From positions 248,001 through 312,000 of the forward strand of contig NZ_JACRSE010000001.1 of assembly GCF_014281055.1 (NCBI RefSeq): DNA of 64,000 nucleotides, read 5' to 3'. The notes under the pieces are model-generated. The model saw nothing but the letters and a program-made list of their open reading frames with translations. It ran no database searches and was not told where the DNA came from. Shown here piece by piece: positions 18,171 to 28,700 of the stretch (positions are counted from its first letter, which is position 1; every line of letters begins with the position of its first letter). This DNA is from Fluviispira vulneris (lineage in GTDB: Bacteria; Bdellovibrionota_B; Oligoflexia; Silvanigrellales; Silvanigrellaceae). The position numbers were made by a program, and so were the translations under genes.

Positions 18171-20198
18171 CTATATATTTGAATGTACCATAGCCATGAC
18201 ATCTGTGCCTGACAAAATTTGACCTTGTTTGACAAAGATTTCTGTTACCTTTCCTTTTTCTGCAGATTTTACTTCAAGTTGCATTTTCATAGATTCGACA
18301 ATAAAAAGCACTTGACCAGCTGAAATTTCTTGTCCTTCTGAAACAAGCACTTCAAATACTTTACCTGCCATAGGCGCGCGTATTTCGCCACTGCCTTTAG
18401 CTGATTTATGAATCCTGCTTTCATTGTAATATGGACATTCGAGTTTTAAATACTCGCCAAATAAATTGACTTGTATTTCATTACGTGAAGTTTTTACTGC
18501 TGAAAAAGGTATTTTAATATCATTATTATAATGAGATTTATGTGATAAATGTTGCAATAAATCAGAATAAATTTCTTTTTGACCTTTTTTCTCGTTTAGG
18601 ATTTTGTCAATTGATGCCCCAGAAACAAAAAATTTATTTTTTTCATGTGATCTTGTGATGATAAAATTAAATTCTGAATTTGCAGCAAAATTCGTATTTA
18701 CGTTGAGTAAATTTTTTCCTTGATTCAGAAAAACATTGTTTATTTGCGTAGGTTTTCTTTCACCTCTGAGCAAATTTGATAGTTGCTCTCTGAATTTTTT
18801 ATTCTGAAATATTTCTATTAAATTTTGTGGAAGATTATAACATGTCAATGACTCTAAATTATTTGCAATCCAATGAGTCGATTCATTACCTAATAAGAAA
18901 TCTTTTTGCAAAACAATCGCGTGTAAGAATGAAATATTAGTTGTAAAGCCAAAAATAGAAAAATCTTCCAAAGCATTTTTTAATTTCTGGACAGCTAAAG
19001 CTCGAGTTGGTGCCGTAACAATTAACTTTGCGATTAAGGAATCAAAATTGGAATTTATGCGCGATCCTTCAGTGACTCCACTATCTACTCTTATACCTTC
19101 TCCTTCAGGTTCTTTATAAAATAAAATTCTACCCGGAGTCGGAAGAAATTGATTTCTAGGATCTTCAGCTAAAATACGAGCTTCTATGGAGACTGCTTGA
19201 GGAGAGAGCAAATGAAACTGATTGGGGTCAGGAAAACTTTTTGGCCATATTCCTTCTGCTAAATCTATCTGGGCTTGGACAAGATCAACTTTATAAACAT
19301 TTTCAGTTACTGGATGTTCTACTTGTAAGCGCGTATTCATTTCCAAAAAATAAAACCGACCTGCATCATCTAATAAAAACTCTAAAGTACCAGCTCCTTT
19401 ATATGCTGTTTCTTTAACCAATGCTAAAGATGCTTTACCCATTTCTGCTCTGAGTTGTTCATTAACCTGAGTAGAAGGTGCTTCTTCAATAACTTTTTGA
19501 TGTCTGCGTTGCAGAGAACATTCTCTTTCTCCAAAGAAAACACCCCCACCTTTTCCATCTCCAAAGACTTGAATTTCTATATGACGGGGATTTTTTAAAT
19601 ATCTCTCCACAAAAACCGTACCATCATTAAAAGATGCTTTTGCTTCTTCTGAAGCACGTTTAATTGCTTGGGGGAGTTCATGAACATCATCAACAATGCG
19701 CATACCCCTTCCACCACCGCCACCACTGGCTTTTACAAGAAAAGGGGAAAATATTTTTCTATTTTTTAATTCATTTTCCCATTTATCTTGGGGGATTTTT
19801 TTTAAGTCGCTTGAAAATAATGCATCGAGTGTTGGAACATTGCTTTTTTGAGCAATTTTTTTTGCTGTTTCTTTACTTCCCATCATTTTAATATTTTGAG
19901 ATGTGGGTCCTATAAAAGAAATATTTGCATTCTCAACTAATTCTGCAAATGATGCATTTTCCGATAAAAATCCATATCCAGGATGAATAAAATTTGCTCC
20001 CCAAGATTTGGCTTTGTTAACAATTTCCTCAGCATTTAAAAAATTAGATACTTCGATCACATGATCAACTTCTTGGCAAATTAGAGAATCAGAGTCTTCT
20101 TGTGTAGCAATAACTGCGACAATAAATCCTCGTTCTTTAGCAGCTTTCAATATTCTTCTCGAAATTTCACCTCTATTTGCGATTAATAATTTTTTCAT
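18171..20198 (-). CDS. mccA: 3-methylcrotonyl-CoA (or related acyl-CoA) carboxylase, biotin-containing alpha subunit
   Basis: The 675-residue protein begins KKLLIANRGEISRRI, typical of biotin carboxylase. ATP-grasp motifs follow (SGGGGGRGMRIV, EEAPSTQ, FLEMNTRLQVEHPVTE). A BCCP domain at about 600-673 carries the biotinyl Lys in ESMKMQLE. It carboxylates biotin with ATP and bicarbonate and hands CO2 to the beta subunit. The start at 20198 gives an ATGA overlap with the hydratase stop (TGA at 20195-20197) and has GGA at a good distance; the longer ORF to 20219 would start within that gene without support. Substrate class (methylcrotonyl, geranyl or other) rests on the neighbours. Confidence 0.92.
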   Translation of the reverse strand: MKKLLIANRGEISRRILKAAKERGFIVAVIATQEDSDSLICQEVDHVIEVSNFLNAEEIVNKAKSWGANFIHPGYGFLSENASFAELVENANISFIGPTSQNIKMMGSKETAKKIAQKSNVPTLDALFSSDLKKIPQDKWENELKNRKIFSPFLVKASGGGGGRGMRIVDDVHELPQAIKRASEEAKASFNDGTVFVERYLKNPRHIEIQVFGDGKGGGVFFGERECSLQRRHQKVIEEAPSTQVNEQLRAEMGKASLALVKETAYKGAGTLEFLLDDAGRFYFLEMNTRLQVEHPVTENVYKVDLVQAQIDLAEGIWPKSFPDPNQFHLLSPQAVSIEARILAEDPRNQFLPTPGRILFYKEPEGEGIRVDSGVTEGSRINSNFDSLIAKLIVTAPTRALAVQKLKNALEDFSIFGFTTNISFLHAIVLQKDFLLGNESTHWIANNLESLTCYNLPQNLIEIFQNKKFREQLSNLLRGERKPTQINNVFLNQGKNLLNVNTNFAANSEFNFIITRSHEKNKFFVSGASIDKILNEKKGQKEIYSDLLQHLSHKSHYNNDIKIPFSAVKTSRNEIQVNLFGEYLKLECPYYNESRIHKSAKGSGEIRAPMAGKVFEVLVSEGQEISAGQVLFIVESMKMQLEVKSAEKGKVTEIFVKQGQILSGTDVMAMVHSNI

Positions 20199-21016
20199 TT
20201 TTTTATTCCATGACACCAAAAGGGAGTGGTTTTTTCAAAAAAAGAACTTAGTCCCGCTTTTCCTTCATCACTGCACCTTGCTTTTGCAATTTGTTGAACA
20301 GTGAATTCAAATTGGGTCGGGTTTGGCAATGGAGAAGCATTTTTTATAAGCTCTTTGGTTCTTCTTGCAGCTGATGGAGCAGCCATAATAAATTCAAGTG
20401 TTACTTTTTCTAGCTCTTTATTTATCTCAAGAGCATCTGTTACTTTAGAGACTAGGCCAATTTTTTCACAATCTAGAGCAGACATTTTTTTGCCCGTTAA
20501 TAAAAAAGGAGCTGCATTTCCTACTCCTATTTTTCTTATAATATATGGACTGATAACAGCTGGAACTATACCTAATAAAACTTCACTTGTGGCAAATATA
20601 GTATTTTCTTCCGTTAGAACATAATCTGAACAAGCAACAAGCCCTAATCCTCCACCGATCGCTGCGCCTTTTACGAGACTGAGCACAGGACAGGGAAAAT
20701 CTGCTAAATTATAAAACATTTTTCCAAGTGCTCGAGCATCATTTAGATTTTGTTCTTCCGTATTTTTTGCTTGCTCTTTCATATAAGCGAGATCGGCACC
20801 CGCACAAAATACTTTTCCCTCACCTTCAATAATGAGAAGACGCATTTCATTTTCATCTTTTATTGCTTTCATTTGCAATAAAATTAAATTTATTTCTTCT
20901 ATCATTGCAGCATGAAAAGCGTTGCGAATATCAGGTCGAGTAAAAATTAATTTCTTAACTCCATAAGGATATTTTTCAACTCTTATATTTTGTCCAGAAT
21001 AATGAACTTTATTCAT
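20195..21016 (-). CDS. Methylglutaconyl-CoA hydratase-type enoyl-CoA hydratase
   Basis: A 273-residue crotonase-fold protein. Visible motifs are EGEGKVFCAGADLAYMKEQA and GAAIGGGLGLVACSDY (oxyanion hole and Gly-rich region) and LLGIVPAVISPYIIRKIG, a segment typical of the LiuC/methylglutaconyl-CoA hydratase group. The reaction would add water to 3-methylglutaconyl-CoA to make HMG-CoA in leucine degradation. AAGGAGA sits eight bases before the ATG at 21016, which also overlaps the AtuA stop (TAATG); upstream ORF extension is rejected. Both gene junctions overlap, so translation is coupled from AtuA through to the alpha subunit. Confidence 0.88.
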   Translation of the reverse strand: MNKVHYSGQNIRVEKYPYGVKKLIFTRPDIRNAFHAAMIEEINLILLQMKAIKDENEMRLLIIEGEGKVFCAGADLAYMKEQAKNTEEQNLNDARALGKMFYNLADFPCPVLSLVKGAAIGGGLGLVACSDYVLTEENTIFATSEVLLGIVPAVISPYIIRKIGVGNAAPFLLTGKKMSALDCEKIGLVSKVTDALEINKELEKVTLEFIMAAPSAARRTKELIKNASPLPNPTQFEFTVQQIAKARCSDEGKAGLSSFFEKTTPFWCHGIKK

Positions 21017-22917
21017 TAAACACTTCTCCTTACGAGTTCTCCTGCACAAGCTTTGAATTCTGGAGAAATAGTCGATAGAAGTATTTCGGGTATATCTACT
21101 TCACATCGCAATAAAGCCTGGCTGAAAGTTTTACCCTGAGCATCAATTTGTAAACTCATTGTTCCTCCTCCACCAAGTGATTCCTCAAGAAGAAAATTCA
21201 AAGCCCATAAATTTGGTACTAAATATCTATGAACATTTCCTTTACAGAGGCTATGGAACCAATCATTCACTTTTTCAGCTGTAATATTTTCTCTCAACCA
21301 GACATAACATTCTGGACTGCGGCCAATCAATCCAATATTAACGGTGTCACCTTTATCTCCACTGCGTGCATGAGCAATTTCCATTAGGCTTACGCAAATA
21401 GCTTTTGATGTTGACATAACACTCACTAAAGCAGGACTAAACGGATCATGGATAGGTGTCTCTATTAATGAACTTCCGCCTGTAATTGGCCAATTCATTT
21501 TTAATTTTTCATAAGATAAATGGCACTTATCCTCACCCGATTTTTGTTCATATATATGAACATTTGGTAATGCACAATCTTGTGGTATCAATGCTGGCCA
21601 GTAACTAACGACATCTGAAATAAGAGGAGCGCCACCAGTCACTGCAACACCAGATGGACCACTCAATATTAAACTTGGTAAAAGTTTTCTAAAAATATTT
21701 AACTTATTTCTATCATGGTCACGCACTGTTAATTTTAATAAAATTTCGATTGCTTCATGCTTATTTAGCATACCTTTGTGTGTGCTGTCATCACCCACAT
21801 ATTCTGTATTTTTAAATTTAACGGTAGAAGAAAAACCTGCGTTTTTTAATTCACTTTCGAGCCTTAACCAAAAAACTTTTGCAAACATTTCAGCTTTAGC
21901 ACGGACATCTGGTCCAGAAATGATAAGGGAACCCGAGCATTTATAACCGTCTTCATATGCTATGCTGACTTTTAAAAGATCTGTAGGCTTACGTCCTTTG
22001 ATTCCTGTTACTTTAACTCTTTCTGGTTTTTCAGATGAAATTTGAATTGTCGAAAAATCAGCAATGACGTCGGGGGTGATATAACTTTGCGGAGTGCCCA
22101 TCTCATATAAAAGTTGTTCACGAATTGTTTGGCAACTTATATATCCACCAGTATTGGGATGTTTAGTTACATAAAAACTTCCATCTGGATGACATTCAAC
22201 AATGGGAAAACCTATATCAATAAAGCTCGGTACTTTTTGCCAATCGGTAAAATTACCGCCCGAAGCTTGTGCTCCACATTCAATAATATGACCTGCAACA
22301 ATGCCATGTGCAAGCTTATCATAATCATCTAATTTCCAATTAAATTCATGCATCATAGCAGCGAGTGTTATACCTGTATCTGTTACTCTACCGCATAATA
22401 CAATATCAGGCTCATGTTTTAATGCCTCAGCTACTGGCAAAGCTCCGAAATATGTATTTGCACATAAAACTCTATCTGCACAATTGGAAAAATCCTCATC
22501 GGTTTCCATGTTTTTAAAAGCAACACCTTTTGTCCTGAGCGATGGAATTAATGAAAAAATATCATCACCATCGACAACGGCAACTTTTAAATTTAAATTC
22601 TTTTTTCGCGCTAAATTAAATAAATCCTCAGCGCAAGATTTTGGATTTACTCCACCTGCATTGGTTATTATTTTAATTTTTCTTTTAAGACATTCTTCAA
22701 GAACTGGTTCAAGCGCATGAATAAAGTCTTTTGCATATCCTGCATTTGGATCTTTAGCGCGTTGCTTCTGCAAGATACTCATAGTTATCTCTGCAAGAAA
22801 GTCAATGGAAATATAATCTAATTTAAGTTCACCAAATACTTGTCTACGTAAAGCATATGGATCATCACCCCAATAACCGCCAGCATTTGCAATACGAATG
22901 AAGTCTTTCTTTGACAT
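21016..22917 (-). CDS. AtuA family protein (acyclic terpene utilisation, DUF1446)
   Basis: The 633-residue protein begins RIANAGGYWGDDPYALRR and contains the family's conserved stretches: ITNAGGVNPKSCAE, LCGRVTDTGITLA, HIIECGAQASGGNFTDW and, towards the C-terminus, AHARSGDKGDTVNIGLIGRSPE. Its domain order is an AtuA domain (about 1-455) and a C-terminal ferredoxin-fold-like domain (about 500-600). AtuA is required for growth on citronellol in Pseudomonas and its homologs travel with biotin-dependent acyl-CoA carboxylases, but the reaction is not known. GGAGA lies nine bases before the ATG at 22917; an ORF extension to 22965 would overlap the carboxylase beta gene. Confidence 0.9.
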   Translation of the reverse strand: MSKKDFIRIANAGGYWGDDPYALRRQVFGELKLDYISIDFLAEITMSILQKQRAKDPNAGYAKDFIHALEPVLEECLKRKIKIITNAGGVNPKSCAEDLFNLARKKNLNLKVAVVDGDDIFSLIPSLRTKGVAFKNMETDEDFSNCADRVLCANTYFGALPVAEALKHEPDIVLCGRVTDTGITLAAMMHEFNWKLDDYDKLAHGIVAGHIIECGAQASGGNFTDWQKVPSFIDIGFPIVECHPDGSFYVTKHPNTGGYISCQTIREQLLYEMGTPQSYITPDVIADFSTIQISSEKPERVKVTGIKGRKPTDLLKVSIAYEDGYKCSGSLIISGPDVRAKAEMFAKVFWLRLESELKNAGFSSTVKFKNTEYVGDDSTHKGMLNKHEAIEILLKLTVRDHDRNKLNIFRKLLPSLILSGPSGVAVTGGAPLISDVVSYWPALIPQDCALPNVHIYEQKSGEDKCHLSYEKLKMNWPITGGSSLIETPIHDPFSPALVSVMSTSKAICVSLMEIAHARSGDKGDTVNIGLIGRSPECYVWLRENITAEKVNDWFHSLCKGNVHRYLVPNLWALNFLLEESLGGGGTMSLQIDAQGKTFSQALLRCEVDIPEILLSTISPEFKACAGELVRRSV

Positions 22918-22948
22918 AAAATTTTCTCCAAAATCAGAAATAAAATTC

Positions 22949-24556
22949 TTACATTCTAAAAACACCAGTTGAAGTTTCTGAAATAGGTGTATTTAAGGTA
23001 ACAGATAAACTGGCAGCAAGCATAGATCTTGTTTTAATCATATTAATAATTCCATCATCCCAGAGTCTGGCTGAGGCATAATAAGGATGACCTTCTTTTT
23101 CATATTTTTTGCGAATTGGACTTGCAATTTCCTCTTCTTCATGTGCGCTTAATTTCTTATTTTCTCTTAAAAGTTGATCTTTTTTTACAGTTACCATAAC
23201 TTGTGCTGCTTGTTCTCCACCCATAACAGATATTCGACTTGATGGCCATGTCCAAAGAAAACGTGGTGAATAAGCTCTTCCACACATACCATAATTTCCT
23301 GCTCCATAGGATCCTCCTAAGAGAAGGGTGATTTTTGGAACTTTAGCAGTTGCAACAGCATGTACCATTTTTGCACCATCTTTTGCTATACCTGATCTTT
23401 CGTATTGAGAACCGACCATATAGCCAGTGATATTTTGCAAAAATACCAATGGAATTTTTTCTTTTGTGCAAAGCTCGATAAAGTGTGTTACTTTAAGTGC
23501 GCTTTCACTAAAAAGCACTCCATTATTTGCTATTATCCCACATGGAATTCCTTCAATATGAGCAAAACCAGTAACAATTGTCGTTGCGTAACGTTCCTTA
23601 AATTCAAAAAAACGGCTGCCATCAACGATGCGTGCAATAACTTCGCGGATATCAACTTGTCTGCGCAAATCTTTTGGCCAAATTCCAAGAATTTCTGAAG
23701 GATCATACGCCGGTAGTTCAGGGGAACGAATATCTATCTGCGCTTGTTTGGTTTTGCCAAGGTTATCTACAATATTTCTTAGAATTTCAATCGCATGTTC
23801 ATCATCGTGCGCAAAGTGATCCGCAACTCCACTGAGTTCCGTATGAACCTGCGCTCCTCCTAAATACTCCGCTGTGACATCTTCACCCGTTGCTGCTTTT
23901 ACGAGGGGAGGGCCACCCAAAAAAATAGTGCCTGTTTTATTTACGATTATCGTTTGATCGCTCATGGCAGGAACATACGCTCCACCAGCTGTACAGGAGC
24001 CCATAACCGCAGAGATTTGAGGAATTTGATTTGCACTCATATTTGCTTGGTTATAAAAAATTCTTCCGAAGTGCTCCTTATCAGGAAAAACTTCAGCTTG
24101 CATAGGCAAAAAAGCTCCGCCACTATCCACTAAATAAATGCAAGGTAACTTATTTTCTAACGCTATTTCTTGTGCACGCAAATGTTTCTTTACTGTTAAG
24201 GGATAATAAGTTCCACCTTTCACCGTGGCATCATTACCAATTATCATGCACATTTTTCCAGATATTTGTCCTATACCTGCAACAACTCCTGCGCAAGGAA
24301 CTGAGTCTTCATATACTTCATTTGCAGCAAGAGGTGATATTTCAATAAATGGTGAAGAAGCGTCGCATAAATTTTGAATGCGATCGCGTACGAGCATCTT
24401 TCCTTGAGATTGATGTCTTTCGCGCGCCTTTTCACCGCCACCCATGCGGATTTTTTCATAGAGCGATTCAAGATCGTTACAAATTTCTTGATTGTAAATT
24501 TGGTTTTGTTTAAAACCATCAGAATGCGTAGATATTTGACTTTTGAAGAAGCTCAT
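22949..24556 (-). CDS. mccB: 3-methylcrotonyl-CoA (or related) carboxylase, carboxyltransferase beta subunit
   Basis: A 535-residue carboxyltransferase with both crotonase-like lobes. The N-terminal half has [40 protein letters not shown], and [14 protein letters not shown]. The C-terminal half has [18 protein letters not shown] and [15 protein letters not shown]. The latter pair is highly characteristic of methylcrotonyl-CoA carboxylase beta and its geranyl-CoA relative AtuC. It transfers CO2 from carboxybiotin on the alpha subunit to the gamma carbon of the acyl-CoA. AAGGA lies close to the ATG. It begins 41 bases after pdxJ and precedes AtuA by 31 bases. AtuA and dehydrogenase type point to leucine or terpene-like substrates. 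Confidence 0.92.
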   Translation of the reverse strand: MSFFKSQISTHSDGFKQNQIYNQEICNDLESLYEKIRMGGGEKARERHQSQGKMLVRDRIQNLCDASSPFIEISPLAANEVYEDSVPCAGVVAGIGQISGKMCMIIGNDATVKGGTYYPLTVKKHLRAQEIALENKLPCIYLVDSGGAFLPMQAEVFPDKEHFGRIFYNQANMSANQIPQISAVMGSCTAGGAYVPAMSDQTIIVNKTGTIFLGGPPLVKAATGEDVTAEYLGGAQVHTELSGVADHFAHDDEHAIEILRNIVDNLGKTKQAQIDIRSPELPAYDPSEILGIWPKDLRRQVDIREVIARIVDGSRFFEFKERYATTIVTGFAHIEGIPCGIIANNGVLFSESALKVTHFIELCTKEKIPLVFLQNITGYMVGSQYERSGIAKDGAKMVHAVATAKVPKITLLLGGSYGAGNYGMCGRAYSPRFLWTWPSSRISVMGGEQAAQVMVTVKKDQLLRENKKLSAHEEEEIASPIRKKYEKEGHPYYASARLWDDGIINMIKTRSMLAASLSVTLNTPISETSTGVFRM

Positions 24557-24597
24557 AGCGTCCTTTCAATGATATTTTCTACAAAAAACAATTTAAT

Positions 24598-25308
24598 TTA
24601 GGAGATTAATGTTTTCATTTCTCTAACAGCTCTTTCCAGTCCTACCAGAACAGCATATGAAATTATACTATGTCCAATATTTAAATCTCTCATACCTGGA
24701 ATTTTTGCTATTCTTTGCGCATTTCTATAATTAAGGCCATGCCCAGAATGCACTATAAGTCCTAAATTTTGTGCATATATTGATGCTTGTAAAATACATT
24801 CATATTCTCTATCAGCAAATTCACCGATCAATTCAGAATATTTTCCTGTATGTAATTCGACCATTTGAGCATTCATTTTTTTACAAAGTAACATATCATT
24901 TTTAGTAGGTTCGACAAATAAGCTAACTGGGATACGATTCTCTTGCAAAATATCTACGGTCTTTTTTAAAGAATCAAAAGATTTTTCTAAATTTAATCCT
25001 CCCTCTGTTGTGCGTTCTTCACGTTTTTCTGGAACGAGGGTGACCATATCAGGCTTAACTGCCAATGCAATTTCAAGCATTTCTGTTGTATTGCCCATTT
25101 CTAAATTTAATGGTATTTGTAGGATTTCACGCAAAAGTTTTACATCTCTATCTTGGATATGTCTGCGATCTTCTCTTAAATGAACTGTTATCTGATCGGC
25201 ACCTGCCATTTGTGCAAGTACAGCTGCATCAATTGGATCTGGATATTTAGTCCCGCGTTGTTGACGGAGTGTAGCTACATGATCTATATTTACCCCAAGA
25301 GTTGCCAT
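24598..25308 (-). CDS. pdxJ: Pyridoxine 5'-phosphate synthase PdxJ
   Basis: The 236-residue protein fits PdxJ closely: [46 protein letters not shown] and [16 protein letters not shown], with a late GHSIISYAV. It condenses 3-amino-2-oxopropyl phosphate with 1-deoxyxylulose 5-phosphate to give pyridoxine 5'-phosphate in DXP-dependent vitamin B6 synthesis; it is a cytoplasmic TIM barrel octamer. AAGGA precedes the ATG by about nine bases. It sits first in the minus-strand cluster, 41 bases before the carboxylase beta gene. An inverted repeat lies in the leader. No other B6 gene is present here. Confidence 0.96.
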   Translation of the reverse strand: MATLGVNIDHVATLRQQRGTKYPDPIDAAVLAQMAGADQITVHLREDRRHIQDRDVKLLREILQIPLNLEMGNTTEMLEIALAVKPDMVTLVPEKREERTTEGGLNLEKSFDSLKKTVDILQENRIPVSLFVEPTKNDMLLCKKMNAQMVELHTGKYSELIGEFADREYECILQASIYAQNLGLIVHSGHGLNYRNAQRIAKIPGMRDLNIGHSIISYAVLVGLERAVREMKTLIS

Positions 25309-25768
25309 AATAAGTGTCCTTCCTCATGAATAAGAAATATTTACAGCACATTATGTTTTATTACATTTAATGTGCGACTCTGCAAACTACGTTAGAATAA
25401 AGTTTTAAAATGCATTGAGGCATAAAATTTATCTGTTGTTTTTGTTTTAACTTCGACGGGTACAAATCAAAGAAGCATCTTTAGGTGATGTATTTATTGT
25501 CAATTTGTTTTGTCTTTATTTCGACACGCATTTAGAATGATAGAGCTTCTATGAACATTTGTGGTTAGCAACTCTGTCTTGAAAGTATGCAATTTCCTTT
25601 ACCATGTTTTAAGGAAATAAATCAAAACTAATATTTTATATTCACTCAATATTTTTAAATTACACCTTGACATTTTTTTGGAGCGAAGTTCCAAACTTCA
25701 AAAAATTAAGCTAGGATCGGGTAGAAAGATTTTTCTTTCTTACTTTTAAGTTTATCAACAAGGTTAAA
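25309..25768. other. Divergent intergenic region between pdxJ and smc
   Basis: The 460 bases carry no credible gene. Besides the pdxJ-leader inverted repeat, a compact dyad GAAGTT-CCA-AACTTC lies at 25685-25699, about 70 bases before smc. A TTGACA at 25667-25672 has no proper -10 partner at 16-18 bases. Confidence 0.5.
25346..25375. repeat. Inverted repeat in the pdxJ leader
   Basis: GCACATTA (25346-25353) and TAATGTGC (25368-25375) are perfect 8-bp arms around a 14-base spacer, which itself contains a TGT...ACA pairing. It lies 38-67 bases before the pdxJ start, so it could be an operator or a leader hairpin. Confidence 0.55.
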
Positions 25769-28700
25769 ATGAAGCTCAAGTCTATACATATATCAGGTTT
25801 TAAAAGTTTTGCAGATAGAGTCAATATTCAGTATCATAATGGAATTACAGGAGTTATTGGTCCAAATGGGTCAGGTAAATCCAATATTATTGACGCTGTT
25901 CGTTGGGTGATGGGTGAGCAAACTGCTAAAAGTCTACGCGCTGATGATCCAACCGATATTATTTTCTCAGGTTCGCAAAATAGAAAACCCTTGAGTCTCG
26001 CTGAAGTGACCTTGGTTTTTTCCAACGATGGTTTGCATTGTCCGGCAGAATATATGCATTTACCAGAAATTTCAATTGGTCGCAGAATCAATCGCGGAGC
26101 TGAACGCGAATATTTTATGAATCGAGAGCCTTGTCGGTTAAAAGATATTGTAGATTTTCTATTATCGATTGGTTTAGGTTCAAAAAGCTACGCTATTATT
26201 CAGCAAGATAAACGTGATAGAATCATACAAGCTTCGCCTGATGATCTTCGAGAAATTCTAGAAGAAACAGCAGGGATCACTGTTTTTAAAGTGAGAAGAA
26301 AAGAAGCAGAAAAACGCTTGAATTCAACTGCCGAAAGAATGAAAAATCTTGCAGAAATTGAAATTGAGTTAGCTAGACAGAAGGAGTCACTTAGCGAACA
26401 AGTTGAGAAAGCATCACAAAAGCTTGCCCTGTCTCAAGAACTTAAAGAAAAAGAAATTTTATTAATTAAGAATCATGTTGGTTTTTATAGATCAGTTGCG
26501 AATAAAATTAAAAAAGAAGTCAATCATTATTCATCTCAAATTGAAAAATCAAGTTTAGAAGCGGGTGAATGGGAATCTGAAGCAAACGATCTCAAATCAA
26601 CCCACCTCGAATTAACTCAACAAATTAAATCTACAGAAAATCAATTAGATGATCAAAAAATTGCTTTAACAAAGTACCAAGAACGCAGTGAAAATTACAA
26701 GCGTAGGCATGAAGAAAGAATACTGCAAAAAGAGAGATTGACAAAAGAATTGATTGAAGAGCGGCTCAATTTAGAAAGAGAAGAAGTAAGACAAAAAAAT
26801 CTTGTTGTTGAAGTTGAAAATGCTGATAAATTTTTACAAAAAATAGATATAGAGCAAGAAACCTTCCAAGAAAGATTAGATGAAATCGACGAGTCTCTTC
26901 AAGTTCAACGTTTACGAGGAGATGAGTATCGCTCAGAAATGAGAGCTATAGAATCGAGTCGTAGTTCTTTAAGAGCGCGTAATGAATCTTTACTAGATAC
27001 AATATCTCGATATAATATCCAAATACAGAAAGTAACAGAAAATTATTTATCTCAATTAGAAGCACGTAGTCAGATTGCAATAGATAGAAAAGAAATTACA
27101 AATAATTTAAGTAAAGTCTCAGCAGGTCTTGATGAAGTAGTCAGCAATAGAAATATCATAGAGTCCGATCTTGAAAAATTAAAACAACAATGCCTATTAG
27201 CTGAGCAAGATAGGGATTCAGCTAAGCAAGAGCATTTAGAACTTGCAAGTTACGTTACAAGTTTACAGAAACTCATAGATTCTAATAGCGGTCTCTCCGA
27301 TGGAACACTCTCGTTAAAAGAAAAATTTAGTCAACAAATATCAGGTTTTTTATTTGATGTAGTGTCTCTTCATAAAGATGATGAAGCTATTTTAGAAAAT
27401 AGCATGCCACAGCTTTTTCAATCAGCAATTCTTGATAATTTTGATAATTTTGTAGATGTTATTGATAAAATAGAAGAGCTTTCACTTTCTAAAGTGTCCT
27501 TATTTGTTAAAGATATGCTAAATTCTTTATCGCAAAGTGAAAGCGATATTAAAAATGACATATTAAAAATAAATGGTATTCGCTGTGTAGGTGATAGATT
27601 AGAAAACTGTTCCATACCCGCAGCAAAATGTATTTTTGAAAGAATTTTTATTTGCAAAGATGAATGGTTACTGAACAAAGCAAAAAAATTATGCTATGAA
27701 CTACAAAATTTTATTTTTGTTACTGAACGAGGTACTGTTTGTCAAACATCCAATGAAATGAGTTTTGGCACGCCTTCGGACGGAATTTCTCATGGAATTT
27801 TGCAGCGTAAAAGAGAATTTTCTGAAGCCCTTCTTAAAAAAGACATACTGCAAGATAAACTTGCAAATAGTGAAGGCGCTTTATATATTATAAACGATAA
27901 AAAGAAGAAGTTAGAGTTTAAAGTCTCAGAATTGGCTTCGGTACTCGAAAAGGAAAAAGTTGAATCTGTAAAGTTATCAAGTCAGCTCGAAAATTTTGAC
28001 TTACAATTAAGGCATATCGACGAAAATTTGGCTCGTATGGATGATGAAAGAAAAAGATTTCAAGTAGAAATATCAGATGCCAAAGAATCGTTCGCTAAAA
28101 ATCAAACAGAAAATGACAAACTTGAAAAAGAATATAATTCTTTAAATTCAAATCTTGAAGAGTTTGAAAGTGAATACAGCAATAAAAAAGAAATCCGCGA
28201 TGAGATTTTATTGCAGTTTCAAAATAAAAAATCTGAGCGAGCTGTAATTTTAGAAAGACAAGCTAATAATCGAAAAAATTATGAGGAAATGACGTTCCAA
28301 CTCAGGCGAATGCAACAAAAACTTGATACATCAATTGCACAAATTGAGGATTTAAAAACTCAAATAAACAATGCTGAAAATGATTTTATTCACTTAAATA
28401 ACGAAATTAATATTTTAAATAAACAGGTTAAGGTTTTTGAAGATAAACTTGAATATTTAGTTCAAGAAGAGAGCGAAACAGAAGAAAAATTAAGAATAGT
28501 CGAAGGTAAATTAAAATCACAAAAAGACTCTGCTGCATCAAAACAAAAATTTATTAATGAAAAGCAACTCGAACTTGCTCGTTACGATACAATTATAGAG
28601 ACAGCTTTAAAAGATGCTTTCGATAAATATCAATTATCAGCACATGAATTACCAGAAAGTGCAGAAAATGATGCTGCATATCGCCTATCACTCGAGCAGA

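Noticed and set aside
25667-25672. Perfect TTGACA before smc as a promoter
   Set aside because: No -10-like hexamer at 15-19 bases; the next T/A-rich match is far off. It may belong to another class of promoter.
25685-25699. GAAGTT-CCA-AACTTC dyad as a defined operator
   Set aside because: Six-base arms are plausible but occur by chance at this length; I record it only in the intergenic entry.
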